A DNA stretch of 64,000 bases, taken from NCBI GenBank assembly GCA_902728285.1, contig CACVBU010000878.1, forward strand, positions 1,613,786-1,677,785, written 5' to 3'. The notes below the pieces were generated by a model that was given only the letters and a program-made list of their open reading frames with translations, was not told the origin of the DNA and ran no database searches. This document shows positions 45,266-56,700 of the stretch, piece after piece. The DNA comes from Clytia hemisphaerica (Eukaryota > Cnidaria > Hydrozoa > Leptothecata > Clytiidae). Made by a program: the position numbers and the translations under genes. The number at the start of each line of letters is the position of its first letter. The first letter of the stretch is position 1.

Positions 45266-46980
45266 CCTAGAATCTAGACGTCATATTCGGATCAATTTTC
45301 CAAAAACAATATTTCAAAGGGATTAGATTACAATATCACGAGCACCTCAAATCAAACACAAACATTGAGGTACTCTAGCTGTTAATCGATTTACAATGAA
45401 GTTTATTTTTCAGGTCTCCTGTTCATTAGATTTTTTCATTTAAGGACTCTTTGTTAAGTAAGAAAAGCCGCTATTTATCTTTCTGTGGCAAAGTTAATTT
45501 TTAAGCCAATAAGAGTCTAGCTTTTTAGGCCATTTATATCAATAAGAATTGTTACACTTGTGGTCGAGTGGTCGAGGACCTATGATCCAATAATAAATAT
45601 GGTGTGATATCAGGGGTGGTAAAAGCAAATTTTTTCAGAAAATGAGCTAGAACGCTAAAGCTACCCAAGTGCTGACCAAAAAATTGAAGTTGCTTATAAA
45701 GTAGTGTATATCTGATGTTATGAACAATCATTTTGTGGGGGAGGGATTATTAGACCACCCTGCCCCTCCCATTAAGTGCAAACACGGGCTATCATCCAGA
45801 TGACTTGTATCATTTTGGGATCCGTCCTAATATGATGCTTGTCCCATCTTGATGATATTATTAAATAAGTGCAAACACGGGGGCCTCATTAAACTCCGGT
45901 TAAGAAGTTTTGTAATTGTGCGTAAATCCGATTAATCGCGATAGTCGGGTTTGATTTTTCGATTTGATTTGAGTTTGCGCTCGCACTTACTAGGATATAC
46001 TTTTTTAAATTTTATATTAGATATACTAAAAAAGGCTGACCACGATAAAGATGTTTGCATAATGGTTCGCTATTCAAAAATGACAATTAACGGAGTTAGC
46101 AGCCGTCATTACGGCTGTTTTATTGTCCTTATTAATAGAATTTTGCTACTAATTTCGCTGACGATGGCGCAGTTTCAACCCTTTTGGTGACAAAACACTG
46201 CATACTTCTAAAGTTGTTTTAAAATACAGAAACCAAATTCCTAAAGTAGTTTACATAAGTCAAACCATTAAAACCATAATTTAAGGCGCACTTTCTTAAT
46301 TAAAGTATAATTAAGGTTGTTTATTTTTGAAATGGGAAAATTTTTTTTTTCTTTCAAGATAATCAAAAACGGATACAAAACCATTTCAATTTGTTAATTT
46401 GTGGTTGTTTTAAACCTTAATCATGTTATTGTATGTCGTTGATATCTAAATAGAATTTCAGCCGAGAGACATATAAAGCTTTAAGGCTTGCTACCAGCGA
46501 TTTGAAAATCCAATATTTTTAACCGAATTCTTGAGGTCAGAGTTTTTTTTCTAAAAAAGAATTTCTTGCCTAAAGTAAATACAACCTAGACATTTAATTT
46601 CTTGCACATTATTGTTTTTAAAGTGGAAAATTACTGAAAATTAGCCTTGCGTTCCCTTGGTTCAAAATTAGGGAGTCTAGGGCCAAAAACATACCAACAT
46701 TAAATGTCGAATTTATGATAAATACCAAAAACTGATCCGATGCACGATGAATATAGCAATGACAAAAAATATTTTCGCAACAAAATAGGATCGAAGAAAT
46801 AAACACAGACAAGGGCCACCGCACCGTAAATTTGGGCCGACTATGCGCAAGTCCTGGTCTTTTTATGCTGGAAAGTGACAGGCAGTGGAATCTTAGCCAA
46901 GTAAATGGAATTTTAAAACCCAAATAAGGGTGGGTATCGAATAGAAAACTTTTTGTTGATGGCGGCTTTCAACACATCGT
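45266..46980. other. no gene recognised
   Basis: AGTGCAAACACGGG occurs at about 45776 and 45869. A 101-codon minus frame (46618-46923) has no domain-like features. No clear TIR element. Confidence 0.4.
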
Positions 46981-47247
46981 GCACCCCTTCTCACAGACCC
47001 ACTGGGAACCTTTCCTACTGGAAAAATTGGCCAAAATATCGTCCCCGATTGAAAATTATCCTCCAATCCTCACTGCAAGATATTATGCTAATTTTACCAT
47101 CCCCATTGAATTTTGCGACTTGGAAAGAATGGATTTTAAATCCCTAGTCATAAAAATATGATAATATTAATCCCCATCGAGTTTTAGTCTGTTATTTTAC
47201 CCTCACTGGCTGAAAAGATCCTACCGGGTCTGTGAGAAGGAGGTGTT
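46981..47247 (+). mobile_element. F3 element, TTGGCCAAAATATCGTCC subtype
   Basis: GCACCCCTTCTCACAGACCC start, CCGGGTCTGTGAGAAGGAGG end. Closest to 60561-60856. Confidence 0.9.
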
Positions 47248-47339
47248 TCAATATCATCAATGAATGGAACGTATCGGTAGAACCTTGAACTTTACTTTCT
47301 GTGAAGCAAATCAACCGCACCTGATGCGTACTATGGTAC

Positions 47340-47806
47340 GCGGTCTCTTTATAAGAATGGGCTCTTCCAGAAAAAATTCGTTCATGGGGGGTGGAGGATA
47401 TCTTATTTTGTCTTTGATCTACCCCTGGACATTTCGATTTTCACCCCCTGGACACGTGTTTTACCCCTGGACAATAATCAAATTGACCCCCTGGACACAA
47501 ATATTTACCCCTGGACATCGCTGATTCACCCCATGGACATGGCAGTTTTTCAGGTTTTTTTCAATACCCCTGGACAATATATCCTCCATCCCCCATGAAT
47601 GGTTTTTTTCTGGAAGAGCCCAATACAAGGCTTTGATGGCCAAAATGTTGAGAACAAGTTAAGAACATGTTAAGGGTTCACGGACTCGAAAACACCTCAT
47701 TCTTTAGGAAAATGGACAAAAATATATAAACAATGGGGAAAATAAGAACATGTTAAGAACATCCGAAGGCTTCAAAAATTTTGGATGTTCTTATAAAAAA
47801 AATGTG
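47340..47806 (-). mobile_element. F1 element interrupted by F4
   Basis: TCTTTATAAGAA lies left of the F4 insertion and AAGGCTTTGATGGCCAAAAT then AAGAACAAGTTAAGAACA to its right, ending TTCTTATAAAAAAAATGTGT. About 16 bases expected at the junction are missing. Confidence 0.75.
47359..47621 (+). mobile_element. F4 element, subtype 1, nested in F1
   Basis: GGGCTCTTCCAGAAAAAATT start and TTTTCTGGAAGAGCCC end. The core is CCCCTGGACA repeated six or more times with short spacers. AAT occurs on both sides, a possible 3-bp target duplication. Confidence 0.9.
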
Positions 47807-48431
47807 TATCATCAAAAACCAGAATGTTGATGGATGGGGTCGGAAAAATTAATCATCCTGTTTGAAGGTCGAATAAGTTAATGGAATTACGTTTGGAAAA
47901 CATTTGAAACAGGGGTCCATTATGTGTTTTTAATGTATTTTTAAATATCCGACGTCAACAGCAAATTTAACGCGTTTTTAATAAGCCTGACTAAAATTAT
48001 TATGGTAAATATGTTTGTTTATTTAGGGCTGCGCTTTTCTCAATGTGGAGGAGTTTTCCAAAACATTTTAAAAACCTTTTAAAGCTGTATTTTGGTTCTC
48101 TCCAATGAGTGATTTTTTTGTTTTGTATGTTTTTGCCAAATATTGGACTGGCCGTTTTTGGCTTTAATGGGTTCGCTTTTAGGAAGAAAAAATAAACTCT
48201 GGAAATCGGTTTGTTTGTTAACAGATGAACTCACAAAACGATATTACAAATGAATGAGAAAATTTACTTCTTATTTTTGAGATGCAGGCCAAACAATTCT
48301 CGAGTGCCAAAGTTACTTTAAACGCTTCAAAATCAATTTTTTTCGAAAATAAGATGACAGTCAATAAATTCCCTGAATTTTATATTGTTTGAGTATTTGA
48401 GTCATTGTGTGTAGATCACTATTGTACTCTC
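47807..48431. other. no recognised feature
   Basis: AT-rich spacer. Confidence 0.4.
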
Positions 48432-48703
48432 GGGCACCTAATAGCCGTCCCCACCGCTAATTAATTTTTCAACAATTTTCCACCCGGGCCAACCTCCCAC
48501 TATTAATTTTTCAGAAAATGTTTTTGAAAGTTTCCTCTTTTGTCCTAATTCTGCTGTATTAGCCTCCTTTTCAAAAATCTTCCACCCGGGATATTTTTAT
48601 TCCAACCCTGGACATTTTTATTCCAACCCCCCGCTTATTAAGTTTTGAGATTTTCTCCAACCCCCCCGCTTATTCCAACCCCCCCGGCTATTATTAGGTA
48701 CCC
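48432..48703. mobile_element. 272-bp TIR element (GGGCACCTAATAGCC)
   Basis: GGGCACCTAATAGCCGTCCC and CCCCGGCTATTATTAGGTAC then CC are inverted. The core repeats TTTTTATTCCAACCC and CCGCTTATT motifs. Confidence 0.85.
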
Positions 48704-48734
48704 AAAAGTAGAATGCAGGACAATATAAATGTGA

Positions 48735-48835
48735 GCCGTGAACGGGCGGTTTACACCTCCATCACTGTCTACACCGCCCCGGGCTTACCTCCGTTTTTCG
48801 AATTTATTCCTCCTCCTAAATCCCGGTTGCAAACA
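48735..48835. repeat. dispersed repeat shared with 38775-38835
   Basis: GGGCTTACCTCCGTTTTTCG then AATTTATTCCTCC resembles GAGCTAACCTCCGTTTTCAA then ATTTATCTC near 38790; GGTTTACAC/GTCTACACCGCC motifs repeat within it. Confidence 0.5.
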
Positions 48836-49073
48836 ATAACAATTGATATGGACTGAAAATTTGCCCTGGTCTCGACTCTATATATCACTCTGTTTGTTTG
48901 TCTGTTTGCTAAACTCACAATTAAACGCAAATGGTAGAAAACATTGTTTAAAATATTATTTTCAAAATGAGCACACTTCCAATCGCAAACCTCATACCGC
49001 TAATCAAGTGTCCTCTATAAAGAAAACGAACTTACTAGAGGATGTCAGAACGTTCATAGAGTGAACCCTTAAA

Positions 49074-49329
49074 ACACCCTTATCTCACAACCCCAGTGAA
49101 ACTTTTTTCTCAGTGGGGATAATAAAAAATGCCAATGGGAATAGAAATTCCTTTCTTCCAAGGCTAAAAAATTCAGTGGCAATGGTTTTCAGGTGAAATT
49201 TTTAAATATTGAGTTTCGAATGAGGATGAAATAGGCTGAAATTCTAAGATATTTTCCCACCGGGGATGAAATTCTTTTCAATGTTTCCAGTGGGGCTGGG
49301 CTCCCAATGGGTCTGAGAGACAGGGGTAT
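49074..49329 (+). mobile_element. F3 element
   Basis: ACACCCTTATCTCACAACCC start, ATGGGTCTGAGAGACAGGGG end; repeated CAGTGGGGAT motifs. CTTAA occurs just outside both ends. Confidence 0.9.
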
Positions 49330-49848
49330 CTTAAGAAGGTGGGATACAACTCTTCCAAAAGTGCTTGAAAGGGGATAAGAGATTTTCAAAATAAAATGGG
49401 GGGTTTGAGATTTTAGGGGGTGGGGGTCAAGTAAAAATAGGGGGATAATAACTTTTTCTCAAAATATCTATCATATTTTATATAATTTTATATAATTTCT
49501 AATACAAATTTCAATGTTTTTGGTTTTGAATGACTGGTGGACTGCTGCTGTAAATAGCACGGGTTTGAAAATTTGTTAAAATAGGGGAATACACATATAG
49601 GGGGGATGAAATAAAAACGGAAGTTGCCTCTTTAGCGGTACGAAACGAAACGACGGTATCTGCTCCTGCTTGCAGCGAGAAAGTAGAATAAAAATTGAAC
49701 TTGGAATTTAACGGAAATTTACAATGACCTTTAACTCAACGAGCTGATTCACGCTGAAAGCATTGACAAATTTTGACTGAAACAAAATTTTCATTTACGT
49801 AAAGAAAAATAGAGAAGGAAAATCTCACATAAATGACATACACGTTTT
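49330..49848. other. G-rich repeat patches, no gene
   Basis: GGGGGGTTTGAGATTTTAGG and ATAGGGGGATAA phrases (49396-49450) resemble the cores of the G-rich TIR families; ends were not identified. Confidence 0.35.
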
Positions 49849-50073
49849 TGTTTTTATAAGAACATTCAAAGATTTTTTTAAGCCTTCATGTGTTCTTAAG
49901 ATATTCTTAATTTCACCATTTTGTCCATTTTTTGAGTACTTTTGTCCATATTCCCTAAGGAATCGAGTACCGTATCTACAGTCCGCAAAGCCTTAAAATG
50001 TTCTTAACTTGTTCTTAATATTTTAGCCATCGAAGTCTTATTTTCTTACATAGTTTGTTCTTATAAAAAAAGT
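49849..50073 (+). mobile_element. F1 element
   Basis: TACACGTTTTTGTTTTTATA start, GTTTGTTCTTATAAAAAAAG end. Confidence 0.9.
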
Positions 50074-50507
50074 TGAAGGTGAGGATAACTAATCAATGGT
50101 ATTTGCTGAAATTAATTTCTGGATTACTTGGAAACTCAAGCAAAGAAAGTACCGAAATATTTTATAATGATATAATCAAGGGAAATAATTAAATCCTTTG
50201 TCGGTGTAATGAAATCTTCACAAAGATATTTTCGCAAATTAATATTTAGAAATTTGAACGTCAAAAAGAACGTGTTTTAGACGCAAACTTTGTACACCAC
50301 GTCACCGAGTTGGCTTTGAGACTCTAACGACGTGGGATTTAATTTCTTTTTTAAAGAAAATATGAAAAAATTTAATGGGAATATAAGTACCTATTTAGTA
50401 GAGAAAATCATAGATTTAATGGTCCTTAATCGGGTATGAGTTATACAGGATTCCATGGCGAGGATAGACTGCAAGCGTCATGAGACTGTCAGAGTTCCAA
50501 AGATGGA

Positions 50508-50562
50508 ACTGAAATTTACTTCCGAACTGAAATTTGCTTCCGAACCGAAATTCACTTCCGCA
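50508..50562. repeat. short tandem repeat, 3 units of about 19 bp
   Basis: GAACTGAAATTTACTTCC, GAACTGAAATTTGCTTCC and GAACCGAAATTCACTTCC in a row. Confidence 0.8.
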
Positions 50563-50687
50563 TGTTTCACGGTGATACGTGAAATACTTTAAACGTATTT
50601 TTCACATCACATATTTTGTGTATTTTCTCTCCTTTAAATTGAATAGAAAATAGCATGTAGCAAATGCACGAATCCGATGAAACAGGC

Positions 50688-50949
50688 TAAGACCATGTGC
50701 AGACGTCACGGTTCCGTTCCGTTCCGAAACGGTTCCGAAACAAGTGTGAACGTCAAAATTTGAAACGTCAAAAAAGAAGACGTTACAAAGTAAAACAGAT
50801 CGAAACGGTTTCGCTCCACTTTTTTCATCGGGACGGAGCTGCTCCGTTTTCTTGCTCCGAAATGTTCCGAATCCAATGTGAACACACTCGATCCGCAACA
50901 AAAATCATACCGGAGCGAAGCGGAACAGTAAATTGTGAACATGGTCTTA
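50688..50949. mobile_element. 262-bp TIR element (TAAGACCATGTG) rich in GTTCCG
   Basis: TAAGACCATGTGCAGACG start and GTGAACATGGTCTTA end. GTTCCG/CGGAAC-type motifs recur at least eight times, denser near the ends. Three mutually overlapping frames on both strands are by-products of this repeated composition. Confidence 0.85.
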
Positions 50950-51614
50950 TACCCAATTCGAAGTGTACTAATTTTCACGTAACGACAGAATTTTCCCTGT
51001 GATTTTCATATTTTTAAATCACACCCAAATTTCGATTTAGTATACCACAGTAAACACATTTTGATATCTTGTTGGAAAGATAACCTTGAAAGGATGAATT
51101 TAAGTCCTTTAAATCTTTCAAAATGATTAATAGAAGAAGAAATTTCCCAAAATTCTCGATAATCCGATTTTTCATAGGATCCAGAGAATTTTCGGGACAA
51201 GAAAGGAGACACTCGTTGTTTAATTATTTTTGAAAATATTTCAAGCTCTCGAAAATTGAATTGCTCTAAATAGCCTGGTTTTAGTCTTTAATTACCTTAT
51301 TTTGGGGGGTTTAGAGGTATCATTAGAGGTATCAAATAACCCCCCGTAATGGATCAAAGTACGCTTATTTGTAAACATTGCGAGAAATTCTTGTGTAACG
51401 CAGCTTTACTTTACACAATATAGTTAACAACAGTATTTCAGAAATCAATGAAATTCTGCTAAAGGAAATTTCGATTTTCAAAAGACGCAATCAAAAAGTT
51501 TTCAGCCCACTATAATAATTTCCTGAGATTTCTATAAATGAGGCTCAATATTACCTTCGCTGGGTCGTTTGAGGTTCTAATTCGTTACCACGCTTTTTCA
51601 AAAATAAATTGAAC
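50950..51614. other. no recognised feature
   Basis: Nothing recognised. Confidence 0.4.
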
Positions 51615-51844
51615 CCTTTTTTATAAGAACAAACTATATAAGAATATAAAGCTTCGATGGTCTTAATATTGGGAACAAGTTGCGAACATCTTGAGGCTTC
51701 GCGGACTCTAAAACACCCGATTCAAAAATACTGACAAAATGGTGGAAATAAGAACAGATTAAGAACATTACTATGCTTAAAACTCAAAAAGTTAAGAGCA
51801 TCCGAAGGCTCCGAGAATTTTAGATGTTCTTGTAAAAAACATTT
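51615..51844 (-). mobile_element. F1 element, reverse
   Basis: CCCTTTTTTATAAGAACAAA start, ATGTTCTTGTAAAAAACAT end; an internal deletion removes the TTTCTTAGGAAA segment. Confidence 0.88.
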
Positions 51845-52228
51845 GCACAAAGTAATTTAGAAACCAGCGAAATAATTAGTTTTTTATTAAAGAAATTTGA
51901 ATGGAAAGCAGCCGGAACCTGTTTCGCAGGATAAAATATATAAATCGTGAACTTTCAAATTAATTTTACACGTAAAAGGAGATCTATAAATACATAAGGA
52001 TAGTACTATCAATCAGCCTGAATCCCAAATTTGGTATTTTAACAAGCCATTGCAAAAGTACCTTCATTTTGGATTTCTTGTGGAAATTTAGTGACATCTG
52101 AAATAAAACCAATAATTGCAGCCGTTATTACAACAATTCATGAAAAAAACGCTAATCCGTGCGGCGGATCACATTTCAATATCAAGAGCTTTTCATTCCA
52201 TTGGGCTGTATTGCTTTGGTGCCATACA

Positions 52229-52352
52229 CTGGAGTTTCCATAACTCGAACATGCAGGGGGGGACATAAATTTCTTCGAGTTATGGAAATCAGCAAACCTT
52301 TTCGAGTTGAGGAAGTATTCGGGTAATAGAGGTTCGATTTATGCAAACTACA
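52229..52352. mobile_element. TIR element (ACTGGAGTTTCCATAACTCG)
   Basis: ACTGGAGTTTCCATAACTCG start; GGTTCGATTTATGCAAACTA then CACT end (inverted, several mismatches). Interior TTCGAGTT motifs match the 31697 satellite. Confidence 0.7.
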
Positions 52353-52459
52353 CTCTATTTATAAAAGGGGGTCATTTTTAGAGCTCAAAGTAATTATGTA
52401 AATCATCCATTGGGATTTTTCAGAAACTTTCCGTACACTTCCTGATTTTTTTTAGTTCT

Positions 52460-52760
52460 ACATCTCCCTGGATATCCTAGTGGATAGAGTGGATAAAAGG
52501 GTTAAGGAATCCATGCATTTTGTCCTGTACCCCCTGGATATCCATGCGTTTTGGTCCTGTACCCCCTGGATATCCAGCCATTTTGTCTTGTACCCCCTGG
52601 ATATTTAAACATTTTGTCCTGTACCTCCTGAATATCCATGCACTTTGTATTTTACCCCCTGGATATCCAAGTATTTTGTCTTGCACCCCCTGGACATCCT
52701 CTCCCTTTTATAAGGTCCTATCCCCTAGGATATTCTGATAGCATTGAACCCCCTGAATGT
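52460..52760. repeat. 36-38-bp minisatellite (TTGTCCTGTACCCCCTGGAT)
   Basis: About seven units of TTTTGTCCTGTACCCCCTGG followed by ATATCCATGCA. A CTGGAAAAGCC end at about 52794-52804 resembles the F4 right terminus, so the array may be an expanded F4 core. Confidence 0.85.
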
Positions 52761-53173
52761 CTGATATCCTCAACAGAGGGGACACGGACTATTACTGGAA
52801 AAGCCAATCTGTATTGTTGATCCCCAATTTTTTTCAGATTTCGTTAGGATTTTTTTCTTGCTATTTTTTTCTTTGGAAATTCAATGAATTGTGATGATGA
52901 TGATTGCAGCGTTTTTCTGGTATTGTATTTAATGCGCGAAAGCATAAAAATGTTGCCTGCCGCATTTTGTACGATGCGTCACATGTCAAAATCAATGCAT
53001 AATTGTTATATTCACCAATCAATTGCGTTTTGCTTAATTAATATATAATGGTTATCATACCCAAAAACACAATTGAAGTCGGATAATCTTTAGAACTTGA
53101 AATTACTACCTATCAGACCATTTTAGAAATAACATAATATCCCATATTGCGTAAACTCTTCTTTAATTGGAAA

Positions 53174-53396
53174 TACACGTTTTTATTATAAGAAAATCCA
53201 AAATCTTTTAAAGCCTTGAGATGTTCTTAACTTTTGAGTTTTAAGCCTAAAAATGTCCTGAAATGTTCTTATTTTCGCCATATTTGAGTATTGTTGTCCA
53301 TTTTCCTATGAAATTCGCAAAGCCTTAAAATGTTCTTAACATTTTGTTCATCGAAGCCTTATCTTCCTATATAGTTTGTTCTTATAAATAAAGTGC
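53174..53396 (+). mobile_element. F1 element
   Basis: TACACGTTTTTATTATAAGA start, AGTTTGTTCTTATAAATAAA end; one internal block deleted. Confidence 0.9.
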
Positions 53397-54468
53397 AAGC
53401 TAAAGCGGTTAGAATAATGAATTGGTTTTGCACAAATTTATGGTGTGGGCGGCTCTCTATAAGATTTGAAATTTCTTTTAAATCTGAATTCTAACTGAAA
53501 AATTAGAAGGGAAGCTTCGGAGGCTCAGGAAAATTAAAACGCTAAACCAATTTTAAACGTTTGAATCCTCAGACCCTAAGGTCATAAGTTTTAAGTCTAT
53601 CGTTAAAACTAAGAGTTAAAATCTACGCCTCCAAATCGTCTGTGGCTATAAGATTTTGTGAAAATTTCCCTTTTTTTCTTCATTGAATTGTTAGAATTAT
53701 ACAAAATTTGCGGTTGACTGATCACGCGGCATATTTTTTCGAAATCTGGCGATGTTTTACTTCTAGTGTTTGTGAAAACCACTTGGGTAACGCGTTTAAA
53801 TGGGACAAGTGGCTTCATTTGCCATCCAGGAGTTCGTGTCTAGCTCTTCGGGCTTGGAAGTCAATGGTAGCTACAAATGAAGTATTATAAGCCCGAAGGG
53901 CTTGAAGCGAATCTCCTAGGTAGAATTTGAGGCCACTAAATCCTACCAAAGTTGCACGGCCTTGAGCGGCCCGTGTGGTTTTTATACGAATTGCGGATTG
54001 AAAGGAAAATTCTCCGTTAGATTTCAAAATTTATACCACTCAAAATCAAAGATACCGCTAAATTCAGTCCGTCGTCAAAAATATGGCTTATATTCTAAGG
54101 CTTCTCTTTTTCTCGCCTGAGAAAGATTAAAGATTCGATTCTAGCCGTTCGGGCTTATGCTTCATTGATCGAAGGGTTGTGAACCAGTGCAGCCATTAAG
54201 GATCATTATTTTAATCCTGTCATTAACAACGAAACACAAAAAAAACTATTTATAATAATATGACCTTAGGGAAAACCATTTAGGATATTTAAAATCTTAA
54301 CGACCTTCATTAAAAACCTAGTAATGACGTCAGATGACTGCAGCATTGATTTTCGCGGAATGCCATCAAAAGTCTTTGTTTGTTTTGTTCTTAATGATCC
54401 TTTATGAGGCTTCAATAAGAATAATGAATAAGACATCGATTAATATTGCGTCTTTGGTGTAATTAAAT
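53397..54468. other. dispersed repeat traces, no gene
   Basis: 53520-53645 matches repeat R on the minus strand (ATCCTCAGACCCTAAGGTCA). 54091-54180 (TTTTTCTCGCCTGAGAAAGA then AGCCGTTCGGGCTT) recurs at 55364-55445. 53828-53905 has an imperfect inverted repeat around TTCGGGCTTGGAAG / TAAGCCCGAAGGGCTTG. Confidence 0.45.
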
Positions 54469-54970
54469 ACATGTTCTTTTTTATAAGAATAAACTTGTAC
54501 ATTAGAATCTAAAGCCTTGGGGACATGAGAAGTTTTTTTCGCGTTGGTACTTAATGCAACATGCTCCATCCCACCAGCACAAGGAAAAAGTGTCTCGTGG
54601 TTTATTTCTTTGTTTCATGGGACAAAAAGTGAAGGAAATACCCAAAAGACACGCTGATTTTGTCCCTGGAACAAAAGTGAGAGACACACAAATGTTATTA
54701 AAAGTGTTGTCGATTTCACTTTAATTGGTAGAAAGAAAAATGGGGTGGAGACACGAGAAAGCGTTTCAGGTTGGTGGGACGGAGCATGTTGCATTGCACC
54801 AACGCGAAAAAAAACATTCGTGGCCCCAAGCCTTTAAGGCATTGATGGTAAAAATATTAAGAACAAGTTAAGAGCATTTTAATAATGCGGACTCCAAAAT
54901 ACTAATTTTCTTGGGAAATTAAGCAACTCAGGTTTTAAAACTCAAAAAGATCTAAGAACATCCGAAGGCT
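54469..54970 (-). mobile_element. F1 element interrupted by a 326-bp TIR element
   Basis: TACATGTTCTTTTTTATAAG at the left; after the insertion GGCATTGATGGTAAAAATAT, TAAGAACAAGTTAAGAGCAT, TAAGAACATCCGAAGGC. The far TIR is lost. Confidence 0.82.
54511..54836. mobile_element. 326-bp element with TIRs of about 85 bp, nested in F1
   Basis: The left arm AAAGCCTTGGGGACATGAGA, TTTTTTTCGCGTTGGT, GCAACATGCTCCATCCCACC, GTGTCTCG is mirrored at the right by CGAGAAAGCG, GGTGGGACGGAGCATGTTGC, ACCAACGCGAAAAAAA, GGCCCCAAGCCTTT. TAA is present at both junctions, compatible with a 3-bp target duplication. Confidence 0.88.
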
Positions 54971-55525
54971 AAGATCGAATCTACTCTGTAGGATTCGAAA
55001 CCCCTTTTTTCCTACATAAGTATACTATGCAATACTCTAAGATGAATCATTATCTAAGAAAAAAGCCAAAAGCCGAAGAAAATTCGCAAACGGGCTTTTT
55101 TGCCGAAAAGAGTTTACAGTCGGTAGAGTTGCCAGTCTTCTTCGAAACTCTCCCGCCGATTTTCTTTCTGTACCGCCATAACGCCATATTTCCCGCCTTT
55201 ACTATCATACTGTAACGGACGATAATATCGTCTACTACACGAGTTGCCACGGTCCACGTGGTTATCATGCCGGCGTTGGATTGGTAGTAAGTTTTGGCTC
55301 CAGAATTTGAAAAAATGTAAAACAATAGAAAGTGTTAGTTTCTTCACCCGAATTGTGGCCCAAATTAATGGCTTCACTTTTTCTTGCTCGAGAAAGGTTA
55401 AAAATTCGCCTCTAGCCCATTCGGGGCTTCAAACTCAACGGAGACACGATATACCCATCGTATAAATATTGGCTTTGTTTCGTTTAGATGATGAATAGAT
55501 CTGTCAATTTACTAATGAATAGAAA

Positions 55526-55622
55526 CCCAGACGGCACACAACGTCAAAACAACGTCCATGTGACATTCATAACGTCTAAATAACGTTATTTGAACGTTAA
55601 AACAACGTTGTGTGCCAGCTGG
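55526..55622. mobile_element. F2 foldback
   Basis: CCCAGACGGCACACAACGTC start, AACGTTGTGTGCCAGCTGG end; 97 bp. Confidence 0.92.
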
Positions 55623-55859
55623 AAAGCAGTAACATGAATTGGTCCTGTGAAAGCAATTGGAAGACTTCCTTGAAGACCTGGAATCGATGACCGATCATAG
55701 CGTAAATCTTAGTGACTCTCGAATTACTGCTCATGTTATGCTAACGATACACTCTTTTTTGCTTATAATAAGAATTTTATAAGAACGTTTGGCTTAGAAT
55801 CCTCACAAATATAAGAACAATGCTGCAATCAAAGTCCTATTATTTGGGAAAAAAAGGGA

Positions 55860-56160
55860 ATTCCCAAGAAAACTTACAACCACAAACGATTTGGAAGCGC
55901 TCTAAAATTAAGTTGAAAGGGTAGAGTTTTAACTCCAAAGTTTTAATGCTAGACTTAAAGTCTTAGGATATGAGGATTTAAAAGTCCAAGAATGGTCCGA
56001 TAGGGTTCAGAATATAGCCTGTAAGTCTACAAACTCCTCCGAATAAATTGATCAAATAGACCAAAAGCGACTTTCTCGCCCGAACTTTAAATAGTTTTTA
56101 GAAACGAGGAATTAATCAAAATTATCAATATATTTTGACGGTGCTTAGTTTGAAATAATT
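55860..56160 (+). repeat. dispersed repeat R, copy 3
   Basis: CCACAAACGATTTGGAAGCG, AAGTTGAAAGGGTAGAGTTT, CTAGACTTAAAGTCTTAGGA, GCGACTTTCTCGCCCGAACT. The longest copy, spanning both the 43470-type and 44980-type parts. Confidence 0.82.
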
Positions 56161-56515
56161 TAAAGTCACACTAGTAGAAATCCGGTAAATAAGCCTAAAA
56201 GATATCTCAATTTTGCCCTAAAATTACAAAACGATAACAACAATTTGAGACTATCAAAGTGCAAATAAAACAAGAGCAGTCGAGCCTTAATAAGGCCTTT
56301 ATTGTTTTAAAAACATTGTAAATGGCGCATTACCCTCTAGTCTGCCTGTTGTTTGGGAGATTAAATATTTCATAAAATGAGGCTCAACACATTTGAGAAT
56401 GGACACAGAACAGTCACAACACAATCATTTCAAGCAAAACAAATCAAATCAAAAAGCAAACAGCATCCGATATGTAGCCATCCATAAAACTAAAATCTAG
56501 CATTTTAACATTATT

Positions 56516-56700
56516 GGTTCAACTTTTTTACACATTCCCAGATCGAAATTCAGCTCTATTTTGCAAAATATATAACATTTTCACATTACTGGTTCAAAAA
56601 TCGTAGTTTAGGAAGAACTTGTTAACACATTCCAAGATCATAATTCAGCTCAATTTTGCAAAATATAACAATTCAACATCACCGCGGTTTAAAATTTAGT
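56516..56700. repeat. imperfect tandem repeat, about 2 units
   Basis: TTCAGCTCTATTTTGCAAAA and TTCAGCTCAATTTTGCAAAA, each preceded by ACACATTCC and followed by ATATAAC, about 95 bp apart. Confidence 0.75.

Noticed and set aside
46618..46923. 101-codon minus-strand frame
   Set aside because: No domain-like pattern, no supporting splice or poly(A) signals, and adjacent to an F3 element; probably chance.
50602..51002. Three overlapping frames of 90-101 codons on both strands
   Set aside because: All fall on a GTTCCG-rich TIR element; simultaneous open frames on both strands reflect its repeated motif.
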